A DNA stretch of 64,000 nt from CAYXPR01 sp964467255. Lineage in GTDB: Bacteria; Pseudomonadota; Alphaproteobacteria; Rickettsiales; RGZB01. The notes under the pieces were generated by a model. It ran no database searches, was not told where the DNA came from, and was given only the letters and a program-made list of their open reading frames with translations. The stretch spans positions 1-64,000 of the forward strand of contig CAYXPR010000002.1 of the NCBI GenBank assembly GCA_964467255.1, in the 5' to 3' direction. A program made the position numbers and the translations under genes. Below, piece after piece: positions 17,314-24,763 of the stretch; the stretch's first letter is position 1, and the number at the start of each line of letters is the position of its first letter.

Positions 17314-17831
17314 GCTTTATTCCATGGCATATAGGCCATCAGCTTCGCAAGGCCACAAAAGCCCGTCATGCCTGCAACTATCAGGCCAAGCCCGAAAAAG
17401 CCACTAAGGATAAAAAATCCAGCGCTTAAAAAATAACCGAACACACTACCGAGCAGCACGCCAATACCAATCGTCAGTTGCACCTGCCTATCAAGCGGCA
17501 GAAAGAAAGAGCCGGATTTTTTAACTGGCAACCCCGCCTCACCCCACGCGGAAATACCACCCTCGAGGTTATAGACATCCAAATCCGGCATTTCGCTGAG
17601 CAGCTTAGTGCACGCATTGCCACCCCTTCCGCCCTTCTGGCAATGGATTACCAACTTCCTGCCTGTGCAATCTGGTAAGTCGCTGCATTTCACATTTGCA
17701 AGCGGCATCAGTACCGCACCTTTGATGCTAGCAGCGGCATGTTCTGCGGGTTCGCGTACATCTAGCAGCACGGCCTCGCCCTTATCCATCCAGTTTTTTA
17801 ATGTTTTTGCATCCACAGTACGCATCGCCAT
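17310..17831 (-). CDS. Rhodanese-domain membrane sulfurtransferase (YgaP-like, DUF2892 tail)
   Basis: The ATG at 17831 is chosen because GGAGG lies 5 bp upstream; GTG at 17837 is less likely. Residues 1-105 are a rhodanese domain with the loop CQKGGRGGNAC, whose first Cys would carry the persulfide. Residues 115-170 hold two hydrophobic helices of the DUF2892 type. It resembles E. coli YgaP: an inner-membrane sulfurtransferase with a cytosolic rhodanese domain. It is immediately downstream of a BigR/SqrR-like repressor gene, as expected for sulfide or persulfide detoxification. Confidence 0.85.
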   Translation of the reverse strand: MAMRTVDAKTLKNWMDKGEAVLLDVREPAEHAAASIKGAVLMPLANVKCSDLPDCTGRKLVIHCQKGGRGGNACTKLLSEMPDLDVYNLEGGISAWGEAGLPVKKSGSFFLPLDRQVQLTIGIGVLLGSVFGYFLSAGFFILSGFFGLGLIVAGMTGFCGLAKLMAYMPWNKA

Positions 17832-17846
17832 ACCCACCTCCGATAC

Positions 17847-17862
17847 ATTAGAAATATATAAT
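17847..17862. promoter_or_regulatory. Possible BigR-type half box before the rhodanese gene
   Basis: ATTAGAAATATATAAT shares ATTAGA at one end and TAAT at the other, at identical spacing, with the palindrome at 18204-18223. It lies just upstream of the rhodanese ribosome site and downstream of the repressor stop, so the repressor may also act on the distal gene. Confidence 0.35.
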
Positions 17863-17876
17863 ATAATAACGTAGAA

Positions 17877-18194
17877 TTATTTGCGGCAATATATCAAATG
17901 AAGCGTAGAAAGCAGCGCTTGCGCTTCTGCGCTTACCAAATAGTAGTAGACTGTCTGGCCGCTTTTTTCATAATCCACCAGCCCTGCTTTGCGCATTTTC
18001 GCCAAATGCTGCGACACTGCAGATTGCGATAAACCAGAGAGCTCCGACAACTGCCCTACCGATTTTCTTTCATCTACCAAACCACATAACATTCTTAGCC
18101 TCTGTGCATTGGCAAGCTGCTTCAGCAATACCTCTGCCTTCTCGGCATTATGTGCCATTTGCGAAAGTGAAATTAATTTTTTTGCCTTATTCAT
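17877..18194 (-). CDS. ArsR-family persulfide-sensing repressor (BigR/SqrR/YgaV type)
   Basis: 105 residues with the ArsR winged helix: LKQLANAQRLRMLCGLV, then GLSQSAVSQHLAKMRKAGLV as the recognition helix. Two cysteines, C37 and C103, are 66 residues apart, the same spacing as the sensing pair of SqrR (C41/C107) and BigR (C42/C108). It lacks arsenic-type CxC motifs. In those proteins reactive sulfur links the pair and releases DNA. Its neighbours, a rhodanese-DUF2892 protein and an AhpD-like protein, fit a sulfide-response operon. A palindrome sits in the divergent promoter. Confidence 0.85.
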   Translation of the reverse strand: MNKAKKLISLSQMAHNAEKAEVLLKQLANAQRLRMLCGLVDERKSVGQLSELSGLSQSAVSQHLAKMRKAGLVDYEKSGQTVYYYLVSAEAQALLSTLHLIYCRK

Positions 18195-18195
18195 A

Positions 18196-18223
18196 TTGAC
18201 AATATATTAGATTATACTAATAT
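18196..18223 (+). promoter_or_regulatory. Promoter overlapped by a palindromic BigR-type operator
   Basis: TTGACA at 18196-18201 is followed after 16 bp by TAATAT (18218-18223). The palindrome ATATTAG-N6-CTAATAT (18204-18223) fills the spacer and covers the -10. It lies between the divergent repressor gene and the AhpD-like gene, so one bound dimer could shut both. Confidence 0.6.
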
Positions 18224-18260
18224 AGTCAAGTAAGAAAAATACTCTAAAAGGAGCAGGCTT

Positions 18261-18614
18261 ATGAAAGACTATCTTGAAATTACCCGCGGCATCTCCGCAA
18301 ATTTAAAAGCTCTGCGTGCCGATATCACGGATACGATGCAGGGCTTCTCCGCCATGGCAAAAGGCGCTACTGCGGATGGTGCGCTTGATAAAAAAACCAA
18401 AGAATTGATTGCGCTGGCGATTGGGGTTTCCACACGCTGCGATGGCTGTATAGGCTTTCACGCCGAAGCGTTGGTAAAATTAGGCGCTACTAAACAAGAG
18501 GTGGAAGAAACCCTCGGCATGGCTATTTATATGGGTGGCGGACCTTCTTTGATGTATGCCGCAGATGCCATGCTGGCATTCGAACAGTTCTCCGCAAAAG
18601 CTGCACATGCTTAA
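18261..18614 (+). CDS. AhpD-like carboxymuconolactone decarboxylase family protein
   Basis: 117 residues, all helical. The redox motif RCDGCIGFHAEALVKLGAT (CxxC followed by His) defines the AhpD/CMD peroxidase-type family, cytosolic and thiol-active. AAAAGGAG precedes the ATG. It is transcribed away from the BigR-like repressor through a promoter carrying the repressor's likely operator, pointing to a role in handling peroxide or reactive sulfur species. Confidence 0.85.
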   Translation: MKDYLEITRGISANLKALRADITDTMQGFSAMAKGATADGALDKKTKELIALAIGVSTRCDGCIGFHAEALVKLGATKQEVEETLGMAIYMGGGPSLMYAADAMLAFEQFSAKAAHA

Positions 18615-18684
18615 AAAAACAAGGGTTTTGGTAAGCCCAGACAATGCGACGAGAGAGGGAACAAAATATAAAATAAACTAAGCT

Positions 18685-18710
18685 ATTGATAAATATTGTT
18701 AATTATCAAT
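18685..18710. repeat. Inverted repeat in the gap before the PRTase-like gene
   Basis: ATTGATAA (18685-18692) and TTATCAAT (18703-18710) flank a 10-bp loop in an AT-rich 179-bp gap. No T-run follows, so it looks more like an operator than a terminator. Nothing else is evident in this gap. Confidence 0.35.
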
Positions 18711-18793
18711 AATACGCTTTTACTACTTTTTAACCAGTGCTGTTATATGCTCATAGGTACGTGTTGGCTTAAGTCAGACCTCATGGAGCAAGC

Positions 18794-19837
18794 ATGGCCG
18801 CAAAGCCTATACAGCAGCATTTTTTTATCCAGCGTGGTGAAAGCGAAGGCATCGGCCAGATTCCTACTGACATTTTGCATGCAAAATCTTACATGGAGCT
18901 TGCGGCCGATACAGGTTACACCCAATGGAAGAAGCATCGCCGCGAGGCGAAAAAGCGCGAGGACCTGAGTGGTCAGGAAGTCGATTTAAAAACACAGCTC
19001 CGCGCCACCGACAAATTTTTGGATAAAGCGTTCACGGGCACATCGCTGATAGAGCAAACGACAGAGCGCGTGGCTGCGCTGCACACCGGCAATGGTGAGC
19101 CCATCCGCATTTCTTATCCCTTCAGTTACGGCAGCGAATTTGGCAGCAAAAACTTTCTTGCCGTGGGCTTTGCGGAAGAGTTGCAAAGCCGCCTTGTACA
19201 TTCGCTCCGCAAACATCCCAAAATGCATGACCGTGAATTTGTGGTGGCAGTGGATCACCGCATCATGCAAATCAGCAAATGTAACCGCACCGATGCCTCT
19301 GAGGCAGGTCGTATCTCCATGCAGCATTTATTTGGCGGCGATGTGCGCACCAACGCGATTTACGTACTGGTGGATGATGATTCTGAAATGGGCAGCACGC
19401 TAGCCAATATGGGGCATTTTGTGGTGCAAAATGGTGGTAAAGTCGCAGCCTTCGCGGTGCCCGCCATCATGCCGGGTGGTCAGCATTTAGGTCTGCGTGA
19501 GAAAACCAATGAGGTGCTGGGTGATAAATTTAATATGCCAGAGCTTGAGCGCATGCTGGCGCGTTATGGCATCACTCCTGACACGCTTACCAACAATGAA
19601 GGCATTCTGCTGTGGGGCATGGCTGCCGATGCAAGCAAAAGCCGGGATCAAGACACGTTCACTGCCTTGCTGGCGGATGCCGGCATCAAAAAGGAAGACC
19701 TAAAAATATATGAAGTGGCGAATGGCTCGCCTGCGCAGCTCGAAAAAGCGTTTTTAGACCCACCTTACTCGCTCGCTGAAATCGCGCAGCGTGCCGATGG
19801 TGAACTGCCCAACCGCAAAACCGACAGGAAGAGGTAA
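18794..19837 (+). CDS. Phosphoribosyltransferase-fold protein, orphan
   Basis: 347 residues, soluble. The segment AIYVLVDDDSEMGST (residues 188-202) aligns with the PRPP loop of type I phosphoribosyltransferases (VDDxxxTGxT), keeping both acidic residues and G-S-T but with Met where the usual Thr precedes Gly. An N-terminal charged helical region of about 80 residues (KKHRREAKKRED) is unlike purine/pyrimidine enzymes. No biosynthesis genes are nearby. The next gene, for a 49-residue charged protein, starts 3 bp after the stop. Catalytic activity and substrate are open. Confidence 0.7.
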   Translation: MAAKPIQQHFFIQRGESEGIGQIPTDILHAKSYMELAADTGYTQWKKHRREAKKREDLSGQEVDLKTQLRATDKFLDKAFTGTSLIEQTTERVAALHTGNGEPIRISYPFSYGSEFGSKNFLAVGFAEELQSRLVHSLRKHPKMHDREFVVAVDHRIMQISKCNRTDASEAGRISMQHLFGGDVRTNAIYVLVDDDSEMGSTLANMGHFVVQNGGKVAAFAVPAIMPGGQHLGLREKTNEVLGDKFNMPELERMLARYGITPDTLTNNEGILLWGMAADASKSRDQDTFTALLADAGIKKEDLKIYEVANGSPAQLEKAFLDPPYSLAEIAQRADGELPNRKTDRKR

Positions 19838-19840
19838 GCC

Positions 19841-19990
19841 ATGGACAAGAAAAATTCATGGAAAAAGAAATCCGCCGCCTACCCTCAAGAATGGGTGATG
19901 ACAGAAGAAGAGCAGAAAAAAGCGCTAAAAGAGCGCGAAGCCATGGCCGAAGCGTATAAGGCGCATAAAAAATCCGATTCTGAGAAATAA
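19841..19990 (+). CDS. Small charged protein (49 aa), downstream partner of the PRTase-like gene
   Basis: ATG at 19841 to TAA at 19990. The peptide begins MDKKNSWKKKSAAYPQEW and is rich in Lys and Glu, predicted helical (EEEQKKALKEREAMAEAY). GAGG overlapping the end of the preceding gene serves as ribosome site, so the pair is translationally linked. It has no signal or membrane segment and no recognised family. Confidence 0.6.
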   Translation: MDKKNSWKKKSAAYPQEWVMTEEEQKKALKEREAMAEAYKAHKKSDSEK

Positions 19991-20395
19991 CTTTTCCGCA
20001 CCCATCACATGCCAAGGAATCTTGAAAAATTCGCTTACTGAAATCAGCTTAGAAGTTTCAAGCGACTGATTTTAAAGGGCTATAAGGTCTTTTTAGTCCG
20101 CGAAGAATTATAGGCGGTTTAAAAACTGCAGCGCGATTTTTCTACTCCGCCTACCCCATTTTTAAACCTGAACCTTGCTATAGCCTTGCCAGAGATTGCT
20201 TCTGATGAGCAGTCTCCTTTTGCGACACAGCCCACAGTCGGGTTAGGATTTCTTAATCCTGTTGGCAGTAGTAAACGCTGGGAGATAAATGAGTGTATCT
20301 AAATAAGCGCTTCCGTGGTAGAAAGAGCTGTCTGCACGGCCTTAACATGAATAATGCCTCCCGCCTCTCTCCTCTTTTACGCCGTTGGGTTACCT
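19991..20395 (+). other. 405-bp gene-free leader with competing hairpins
   Basis: No convincing gene is present. It contains AAATCAG (20041-20047) paired with CTGATTT (20066-20072); TAGGCGG (20111-20117) paired with CCGCCTA (20147-20153); and GGTTTAAAAA (20116-20125) paired with TTTTTAAACC (20159-20168). The last two stems share bases and exclude each other. A hairpin AGGATT/AATCCT follows near 20250. AACCTTGC...AGATTGCTTCTG at 20171-20204 resembles the element at 21684-21715. This could be a regulated leader or small RNA for the response regulator gene. Confidence 0.4.
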
Positions 20396-21112
20396 ATGCA
20401 TGAAAAGAAAAATACGATTCTGGTGGTAGACGATGAGCCGCAAATTCAGAAAATGCTAGGCATTCTTCTGGAGGCCGAAAATTTCAAAATTGTTGAAAGC
20501 ACCTCCGGCAAGCAAGCCATACGCATGTGTGTTTCCACAAAACCAGATTTAATACTGCTCGACTTAGGCCTACCGGATATGGATGGGAAGGACGTTATCA
20601 CCGCCATCCGCGAGTGGTCGCAGGTGCCGATTATTGTGCTTTCTGCACGTGAGGGCGATGATGAAATCACCGCAGCACTAAATTTGGGTGCCAATGATTA
20701 TGTGACAAAGCCCTTCAATGTGAGTGTGTTGCTGGCCCGCATGAATGCCTCGCTGCGCACCTGTGCTGTTCGCGAAACAGGCGAGCCGGAACTATCTAAT
20801 GGGCCGTTACGTATGGATTTGGTTCGCCATGAAGTGTTTTTGAATAATGCGCTGCAGGCGTTTACGCCTAAGGAATATGATTTACTCCGCTATTTTATGG
20901 TGAATCGCGGCAAAATGCTTACACACAAAGAAATACTTAACAAGGTTTGGGGCGCTGCGCATGGGGAAGATGTCGTGTATTTGCGCGTTTATATTGGGCA
21001 GATTCGTGAAAAAATTGAAGCCAACCCTGCCGCCCCTATTTTCATCATGACCGAACCCGGGATTGGGTACCGGATGGAAGTCATCCCGCAGCCCATGTCT
21101 CAGGTGGCCTAA
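20396..21112 (+). CDS. KdpE-like OmpR-family response regulator
   Basis: The ATG at 20396 (MHEKKNTILVVDDEP) is preferred over one at 20354, which adds a non-conserved extension. Residues 5-120 are a receiver domain with acidic pocket VVDDE, phospho-acceptor in LLDLGLPDMDG and a KPF switch Lys. Residues 135-235 are a winged helix (FTPKEYDLLRYFMVNRGKMLTHKEILNKVWG). LGLPDMDG and VLSAR are typical of KdpE. No kdpFABC or kdpD is adjacent; a KdpD-like kinase core lies 4 kb away at 25048-25788. Likely targets are the following envelope genes (inference from position). Confidence 0.85.
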   Translation: MHEKKNTILVVDDEPQIQKMLGILLEAENFKIVESTSGKQAIRMCVSTKPDLILLDLGLPDMDGKDVITAIREWSQVPIIVLSAREGDDEITAALNLGANDYVTKPFNVSVLLARMNASLRTCAVRETGEPELSNGPLRMDLVRHEVFLNNALQAFTPKEYDLLRYFMVNRGKMLTHKEILNKVWGAAHGEDVVYLRVYIGQIREKIEANPAAPIFIMTEPGIGYRMEVIPQPMSQVA

Positions 21113-21131
21113 ATAGATTAGGCCCTAAACT

Positions 21132-21179
21132 TTACGCGCATCTTACACATAATGCTGTTTACCCTGCGGTAACCTTGTG
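21132..21179 (+). promoter_or_regulatory. 48-bp duplicated promoter element, copy 1
   Basis: This stretch matches 21645-21692 at 38 of 48 positions and includes the identical 20-mer TTTACCCTGCGGTAACCTTG at 21158-21177. It lies directly upstream of the iron-permease-like gene. Conservation of a promoter-sized block in two adjacent gaps points to a common activator or sigma factor. Confidence 0.6.
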
Positions 21180-21203
21180 CAGAGTCTGCGAAGGTGCGTG
21201 GCT

Positions 21204-21635
21204 ATGACCACGCCTTCGAAAAATTTTAAATTTCTGGAAAACCTTGCTTATAAGTCAGCGCATTGGGCAGGAAGCCCGTGGGCTTATTTAGGGGCCGTCG
21301 GGTTCACCATTGCGTGGCTAATCTCGGGCATATTCGTACATTTTTCGGATGATTGGCAGCTGGTGATGAAAACCGCCAGTGGCATCGTTACTTTTCTGAT
21401 GGTGTTTTTGATTCAGCGTTCACAGAATAAAGATTCTCTGGCTATGCAAATCAAGCTGAGTGAGATTATCGCGGCATTACATGGCGCCAACAACCGCATG
21501 ATTAGCATCGAAGACCTAAGCGAAGGCGAAATCAACACCCTACAAAAAGAGTATCAGGATCTCGCCACGCACATTCACAAAGATAATGAAACGTCTACCC
21601 ATCCCGTTTCCGTAGAAGATATCATCAAGCCATAA
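21204..21635 (+). CDS. Low-affinity iron permease family protein
   Basis: ATG at 21204 follows AAGGTG by 8 bp; the earlier GTG at 21177 lies inside the duplicated promoter block. The 143-residue protein has two membrane helices (WAYLGAVGFTIAWLISGIF and MKTASGIVTFLMVFLIQ) and the conserved QRSQNKDSLAMQIKLSEIIAA after the second, matching the family PF04120. Bacterial members are named by similarity to a yeast protein, and iron transport is not established for them. An acidic cytosolic tail ends the protein. Confidence 0.75.
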   Translation: MTTPSKNFKFLENLAYKSAHWAGSPWAYLGAVGFTIAWLISGIFVHFSDDWQLVMKTASGIVTFLMVFLIQRSQNKDSLAMQIKLSEIIAALHGANNRMISIEDLSEGEINTLQKEYQDLATHIHKDNETSTHPVSVEDIIKP

Positions 21636-21644
21636 GGCCAGCCC

Positions 21645-21692
21645 TTACGCCCCTCTTATGCATAAACTCTTTTACCCTGCGGTAACCTTGCG
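21645..21692 (+). promoter_or_regulatory. 48-bp duplicated promoter element, copy 2
   Basis: This is the second copy of the element at 21132-21179, with the identical 20-mer at 21671-21690. It is 49 bp upstream of the glycine-zipper lipoprotein start. The following CCTAGATTGCATCTG also resembles the segment at 20189-20204 in the leader of the response regulator gene. Confidence 0.6.
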
Positions 21693-21740
21693 GGGACTGC
21701 CCTAGATTGCATCTGTACATTCAAACAAAGGAGCTTACTG

Positions 21741-21986
21741 ATGAAAACACTAAAAAATATAGCGGCCATAACCGTAACGGCAGGACTGCTTGCTGCGTGT
21801 GGCAATACCCCGGGTGACCGCGCACTCAGCGGCGCAGGCATTGGCGCTGGCGTGGGCGCTGTTGGGGGAGCGGTTATGGGCGGTAATCCGGCGGCAGGTG
21901 CTATTGTTGGCGGCGCAGTCGGCGCCGCGGCAGGCGGCCTGACCAAAAAGAAAGATATTAATCTCGGCAAGCCACTTTGGCGCTAA
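21741..21986 (+). CDS. Glycine-zipper outer-membrane-type lipoprotein
   Basis: 81 residues with signal peptide and lipobox LLAAC. The mature part contains GxxxG-type repeats (GIGAGVGAVGGAVMGG and AIVGGAVGAAAGG), the glycine-zipper domain of small envelope lipoproteins such as OsmB and SlyB relatives. AAAGGAG precedes the ATG. It likely inserts in the outer membrane and helps stability under stress. It is preceded by the duplicated promoter block, consistent with stress or two-component control. Confidence 0.8.
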   Translation: MKTLKNIAAITVTAGLLAACGNTPGDRALSGAGIGAGVGAVGGAVMGGNPAAGAIVGGAVGAAAGGLTKKKDINLGKPLWR

Positions 21987-22011
21987 TTCATTCAACTCTA
22001 ATGAGATACGT

Positions 22012-22194
22012 ATGTTGCACTATATTATTACTTTTTTCATTCTGGCGGTGATTGCCAGTGTTTTAGGCTTTGGCGGCCTAGCCGCTGACTTTGCCAGCAT
22101 CGCGCGGATTCTCGCGGGAATCTTTGTGATTCTTTTTGTTGTGAGCCTCATTTACAGCGCAATTACTGGCCGCAGGGCAGAGCCACCACTATAA
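22012..22194 (+). CDS. DUF1328 (YtjA-type) small membrane protein
   Basis: 60 residues with two hydrophobic helices. The sequence LGFGGLAADFASIARILAGIFVILFVVSLI is the core of DUF1328, small inner-membrane proteins commonly induced by stress. It follows the glycine-zipper gene by 25 bp on the same strand and is closed by a strong terminator. Confidence 0.85.
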   Translation: MLHYIITFFILAVIASVLGFGGLAADFASIARILAGIFVILFVVSLIYSAITGRRAEPPL

Positions 22195-22216
22195 AAACAA
22201 AGACATCTTTTGATAG

Positions 22217-22242
22217 AAAAAGGAGCCATTTGGCTCCTTTTT
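22217..22242. terminator. Bidirectional intrinsic terminator
   Basis: AAAAGGAGCC, loop ATTT and GGCTCCTTTT form a 10-bp stem flanked by A and T runs. It separates the DUF1328 gene (plus) from the convergent hybrid kinase gene (minus). Confidence 0.85.
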
Positions 22243-22251
22243 CTTGTCTCG

Positions 22252-23736
22252 CTACACCGTGTTTTTGTTGCTGGTTTTTATGAGGTGTTTGATAAGCACA
22301 GCCTGTAGCTGATGGGGGTTAAACGGCTTGGTAATGTAATCATCCATTCCAGCCTCAAGGCATTTTTCACGGTCGCCTTTTAGGGCATGTGCTGTCATCG
22401 CAATAATAGGGATATGCGAGCTATTGCCCGCACGCTCAAAACCTCGAATCTGCCGTGTGGTTTCATACCCATCCATGAGCGGCATTTCTACATCCAGTAA
22501 AATGAGTGAGTATTTGGCCGGAGAAAATTTGCTAAGAGCTTCTTGCCCGTTATGCGCCACATCATAGCGATAGCCAAAGTTTTCGAGTAGGTTAGTTGCA
22601 ACAAGAATATTCGGCTCGTAGTCTTCCACCAGCAGAATCGGTAGGTTTTTGGTATTGGCCTGTATATCCAGATAGATAATGTTCTCCTGAAGTGCAGAGC
22701 TGCTCTCGGTAGCTTCAACAGGAAGGCTTAAATGCAGGGTAAAGGCCGAGCCGATGCCAACCTCACTGGTGACCGATATAGAGCCGCCCATTTGCTCCGC
22801 CAAGGCTTTAGAGATTGCAAGCCCGAGGCCTGTGCCGCCATATTTACGAGTGATAGAGGAATCCGCCTGTATAAACTTGCCAAAAATCTGGGTGATTTTA
22901 TCCTCAGGAATTCCAATGCCAGTATCTTTGACCACAATTGCGAGCTCCTTCTTTCCGTTCCCCTTACCACCATTTTCAAAGAGAATAGACACACTGCCCT
23001 GATCCGTAAACTTCACGGCGTTGCCAACCAAATTTAGCAAAATCTGCCGAATGCGCGCACTGTCGCCGATAAATGTTTTATAGAGGCCGGCATCATAGTG
23101 AACATTGAGAGCAATATTTTTTTCTTGTGCGCGCACGGCCATCACGCTAACCACGCGCTCTAATAAAGCAATCATATTAAAAGGGGTTTCTTCGAGTTGA
23201 ATGACTTCCGATTCAATCTTATCAATGTCGAGTAAATCGTTAATCAGCACCATGAGCCCATCTGCGCTGACCTGCAATACGCTCACACATTTTTTCTGTT
23301 TCTCATCCAGCTTGGTCGTCAGCAAAATATTAGCCAGCCCGATGATGGCATTCATCGGCGTTCTAATCTCATGGCTCATGTTAGCTAAAAAATCAGATTT
23401 TGCCTTGTTCGCTTTTTCAGCAAATTCGCGGTTTCTATCAGCTGTGTCCTGCTTTGCATCCGTTTCAGCTTTTAAATTCTCTGCAATAGATATATTCGAC
23501 TGGGCTAAATCCTGTGCAACATGGGTTAAGCCTAGCGCGTGCGCAGCGGCAGTTTTTTTTGCATCCCACTGCACATAAATAAATACTAGGATAAACGCGA
23601 GAGAGGCGGCAGCAATAAATAATTCATTTTCCCGTTGTGCCCCGCCCACGCGCAACGTAACCACAAAGCGCAAGAGGCTTGTGGCAAGAATAATATATAG
23701 GCCATAGTTTAACAGGAATCTCTTGAACACAGCCAT
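22252..23736 (-). CDS. Membrane hybrid histidine kinase with receiver domain
   Basis: 494 residues. Two membrane helices lie within residues 10-58, with hardly any periplasmic loop. A coiled stretch (QDTADRNREFAEKANKAKSDF) leads to the HisKA domain with SHEIRTPMNAIIGL. The ATPase domain follows (NLVGNAVKFT, DTGIGIPEDKI, GGTGLGLAIS), then a C-terminal receiver with LLDVEMPLMDGYE. No HPt domain is present, so a separate phosphotransfer protein would be needed. The receiver resembles the stand-alone regulator at 28830-29240. Likely senses the membrane itself or an internal signal. Confidence 0.9.
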   Translation of the reverse strand: MAVFKRFLLNYGLYIILATSLLRFVVTLRVGGAQRENELFIAAASLAFILVFIYVQWDAKKTAAAHALGLTHVAQDLAQSNISIAENLKAETDAKQDTADRNREFAEKANKAKSDFLANMSHEIRTPMNAIIGLANILLTTKLDEKQKKCVSVLQVSADGLMVLINDLLDIDKIESEVIQLEETPFNMIALLERVVSVMAVRAQEKNIALNVHYDAGLYKTFIGDSARIRQILLNLVGNAVKFTDQGSVSILFENGGKGNGKKELAIVVKDTGIGIPEDKITQIFGKFIQADSSITRKYGGTGLGLAISKALAEQMGGSISVTSEVGIGSAFTLHLSLPVEATESSSALQENIIYLDIQANTKNLPILLVEDYEPNILVATNLLENFGYRYDVAHNGQEALSKFSPAKYSLILLDVEMPLMDGYETTRQIRGFERAGNSSHIPIIAMTAHALKGDREKCLEAGMDDYITKPFNPHQLQAVLIKHLIKTSNKNTV

Positions 23737-23744
23737 GTGTTTTA

Positions 23745-24122
23745 TTACCGAATGTCTGTTGTGAGGCCATCAAAGAACGCACCCAGCACACCTGCAGTGT
23801 GGGAAGGTAAAAATGCTTGCTTGAGCAACGTTCTCGGCATGTGGTTGAGGCGACGAAAGCTGAGAAACATAAAGAAAGCCAATAGCGCAAGAACTAGCAC
23901 CACTGCTGCGGCAATAATCATCATCGCCACGTGTGAGCCTACTCCATAATGGAGCAATGTAATATAAGAAACGTACAATCCACCCACAAGCAGTGTGCTT
24001 ATTATCATCGCAATGACGATGGTTAGCCCTACTATCACGATAATGCCAGAAAGCAGGTGCTGGAACAGCCACCTGCCATAGGCTCTTTGTCCGAGGCTGG
24101 CTATGGCAAGCAGCTTTTCCAT
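23745..24122 (-). CDS. Phage-holin-family/DUF1469-like membrane protein
   Basis: 125 residues with two long hydrophobic helices (about residues 23-55 and 63-90) and a short cytosolic tail. This size and topology match the holin-like proteins found next to DUF883/ElaB genes, and the neighbour upstream is exactly such a gene. They are not lytic phage holins as far as is known, and no phage genes are near. It is 8 bp upstream of the hybrid kinase gene, so possibly co-transcribed with it. Confidence 0.6.
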   Translation of the reverse strand: MEKLLAIASLGQRAYGRWLFQHLLSGIIVIVGLTIVIAMIISTLLVGGLYVSYITLLHYGVGSHVAMMIIAAAVVLVLALLAFFMFLSFRRLNHMPRTLLKQAFLPSHTAGVLGAFFDGLTTDIR

Positions 24123-24143
24123 GATATATCCTATTGTATAAAA

Positions 24144-24392
24144 TTAGCGGCGAAGCAGTGCGCCAAGCACTACACCCACACCCAGTGCAATGACACTGGA
24201 GCGCACGGGGTTGGCACGGATTTCGCCGGTTACCTTATCACTCGCATATGAAATTTCATCGCTAGCAGAATTAAATGCCTTCCGCACTTTGCGCCCAGCC
24301 TGATTGGCTGCACTCTGCAGTTCTTCTTTCATTTCATGGGCCGAGTTCTTCAGGTTTTTGGCGGTATCGTCTTTTGCTTTAGAGGGAAACAT
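24144..24392 (-). CDS. ElaB/YqjD/DUF883-family membrane-anchored protein
   Basis: 82 residues starting at the second ATG (24392), which lies 7 bp after AAGGAG; the first ATG (24398) is too close to it. A long charged helix (KNLKNSAHEMKEELQSAANQAGRKVRKAF) is followed by NPVRSSVIALGVGVVLGALL, the C-terminal anchor with GxGxxxG typical of DUF883. E. coli relatives attach ribosomes to the inner membrane in stationary phase. It precedes the holin-like gene by 21 bp. Confidence 0.85.
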   Translation of the reverse strand: MFPSKAKDDTAKNLKNSAHEMKEELQSAANQAGRKVRKAFNSASDEISYASDKVTGEIRANPVRSSVIALGVGVVLGALLRR

Positions 24393-24440
24393 AAACATAC
24401 TCCTTCAGGTTAAAATTCATTACGTGACAGATTGCGAGGG

Positions 24441-24722
24441 TTATTGCTTTTCTTCAATCGTTTGCGTTGTTTTGCTTGTGGTGCTTTTGTTTAAAAGACC
24501 CTTAGGGTCTCTGGTTGTTTTTGATTTCACCACTGCATTTTTATTGCCGTATTCATCCACATCTACTTTAGTAGACGTTTTACGTTCAATGGTTGTTCCG
24601 TTGGCGTCTGTTGAGCTCGTTGTTTTTTCATACTTACCTGGTGCTGGCCATGTCGTTGCGCAGGCGCTAAGGCCTAGTGCTAGGGCTGATACGGCCACAA
24701 GCGTGGATAATTTCTTTTCCAT
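24441..24722 (-). CDS. Small hydrophilic lipoprotein, unknown (93 aa)
   Basis: Signal peptide with lipobox LSAC at residues 18-21. The mature 73 residues are Thr/Lys-rich and low in complexity (TTSSTDANGTTIERKTSTKVDVDEYGNKN), probably flexible. It lies between the DUF3309 and DUF883 genes on the same strand. No family is recognised; it is likely an envelope stress component by context only. Confidence 0.7.
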   Translation of the reverse strand: MEKKLSTLVAVSALALGLSACATTWPAPGKYEKTTSSTDANGTTIERKTSTKVDVDEYGNKNAVVKSKTTRDPKGLLNKSTTSKTTQTIEEKQ

Positions 24723-24763
24723 AGTTTTTCTTTCGTTTACGTTATTGTGGATAAAATGGTTTG

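Noticed and set aside
18696..18968. 90-residue plus-strand frame overlapping the PRTase-like gene
   Set aside because: Different frame over a better-supported gene, and its start lies in an AT-rich gap without a ribosome site.
23745..24122. Holin-like gene as a sign of a prophage
   Set aside because: No other phage gene, integrase or attachment site is in the area, and such proteins commonly accompany DUF883 genes.
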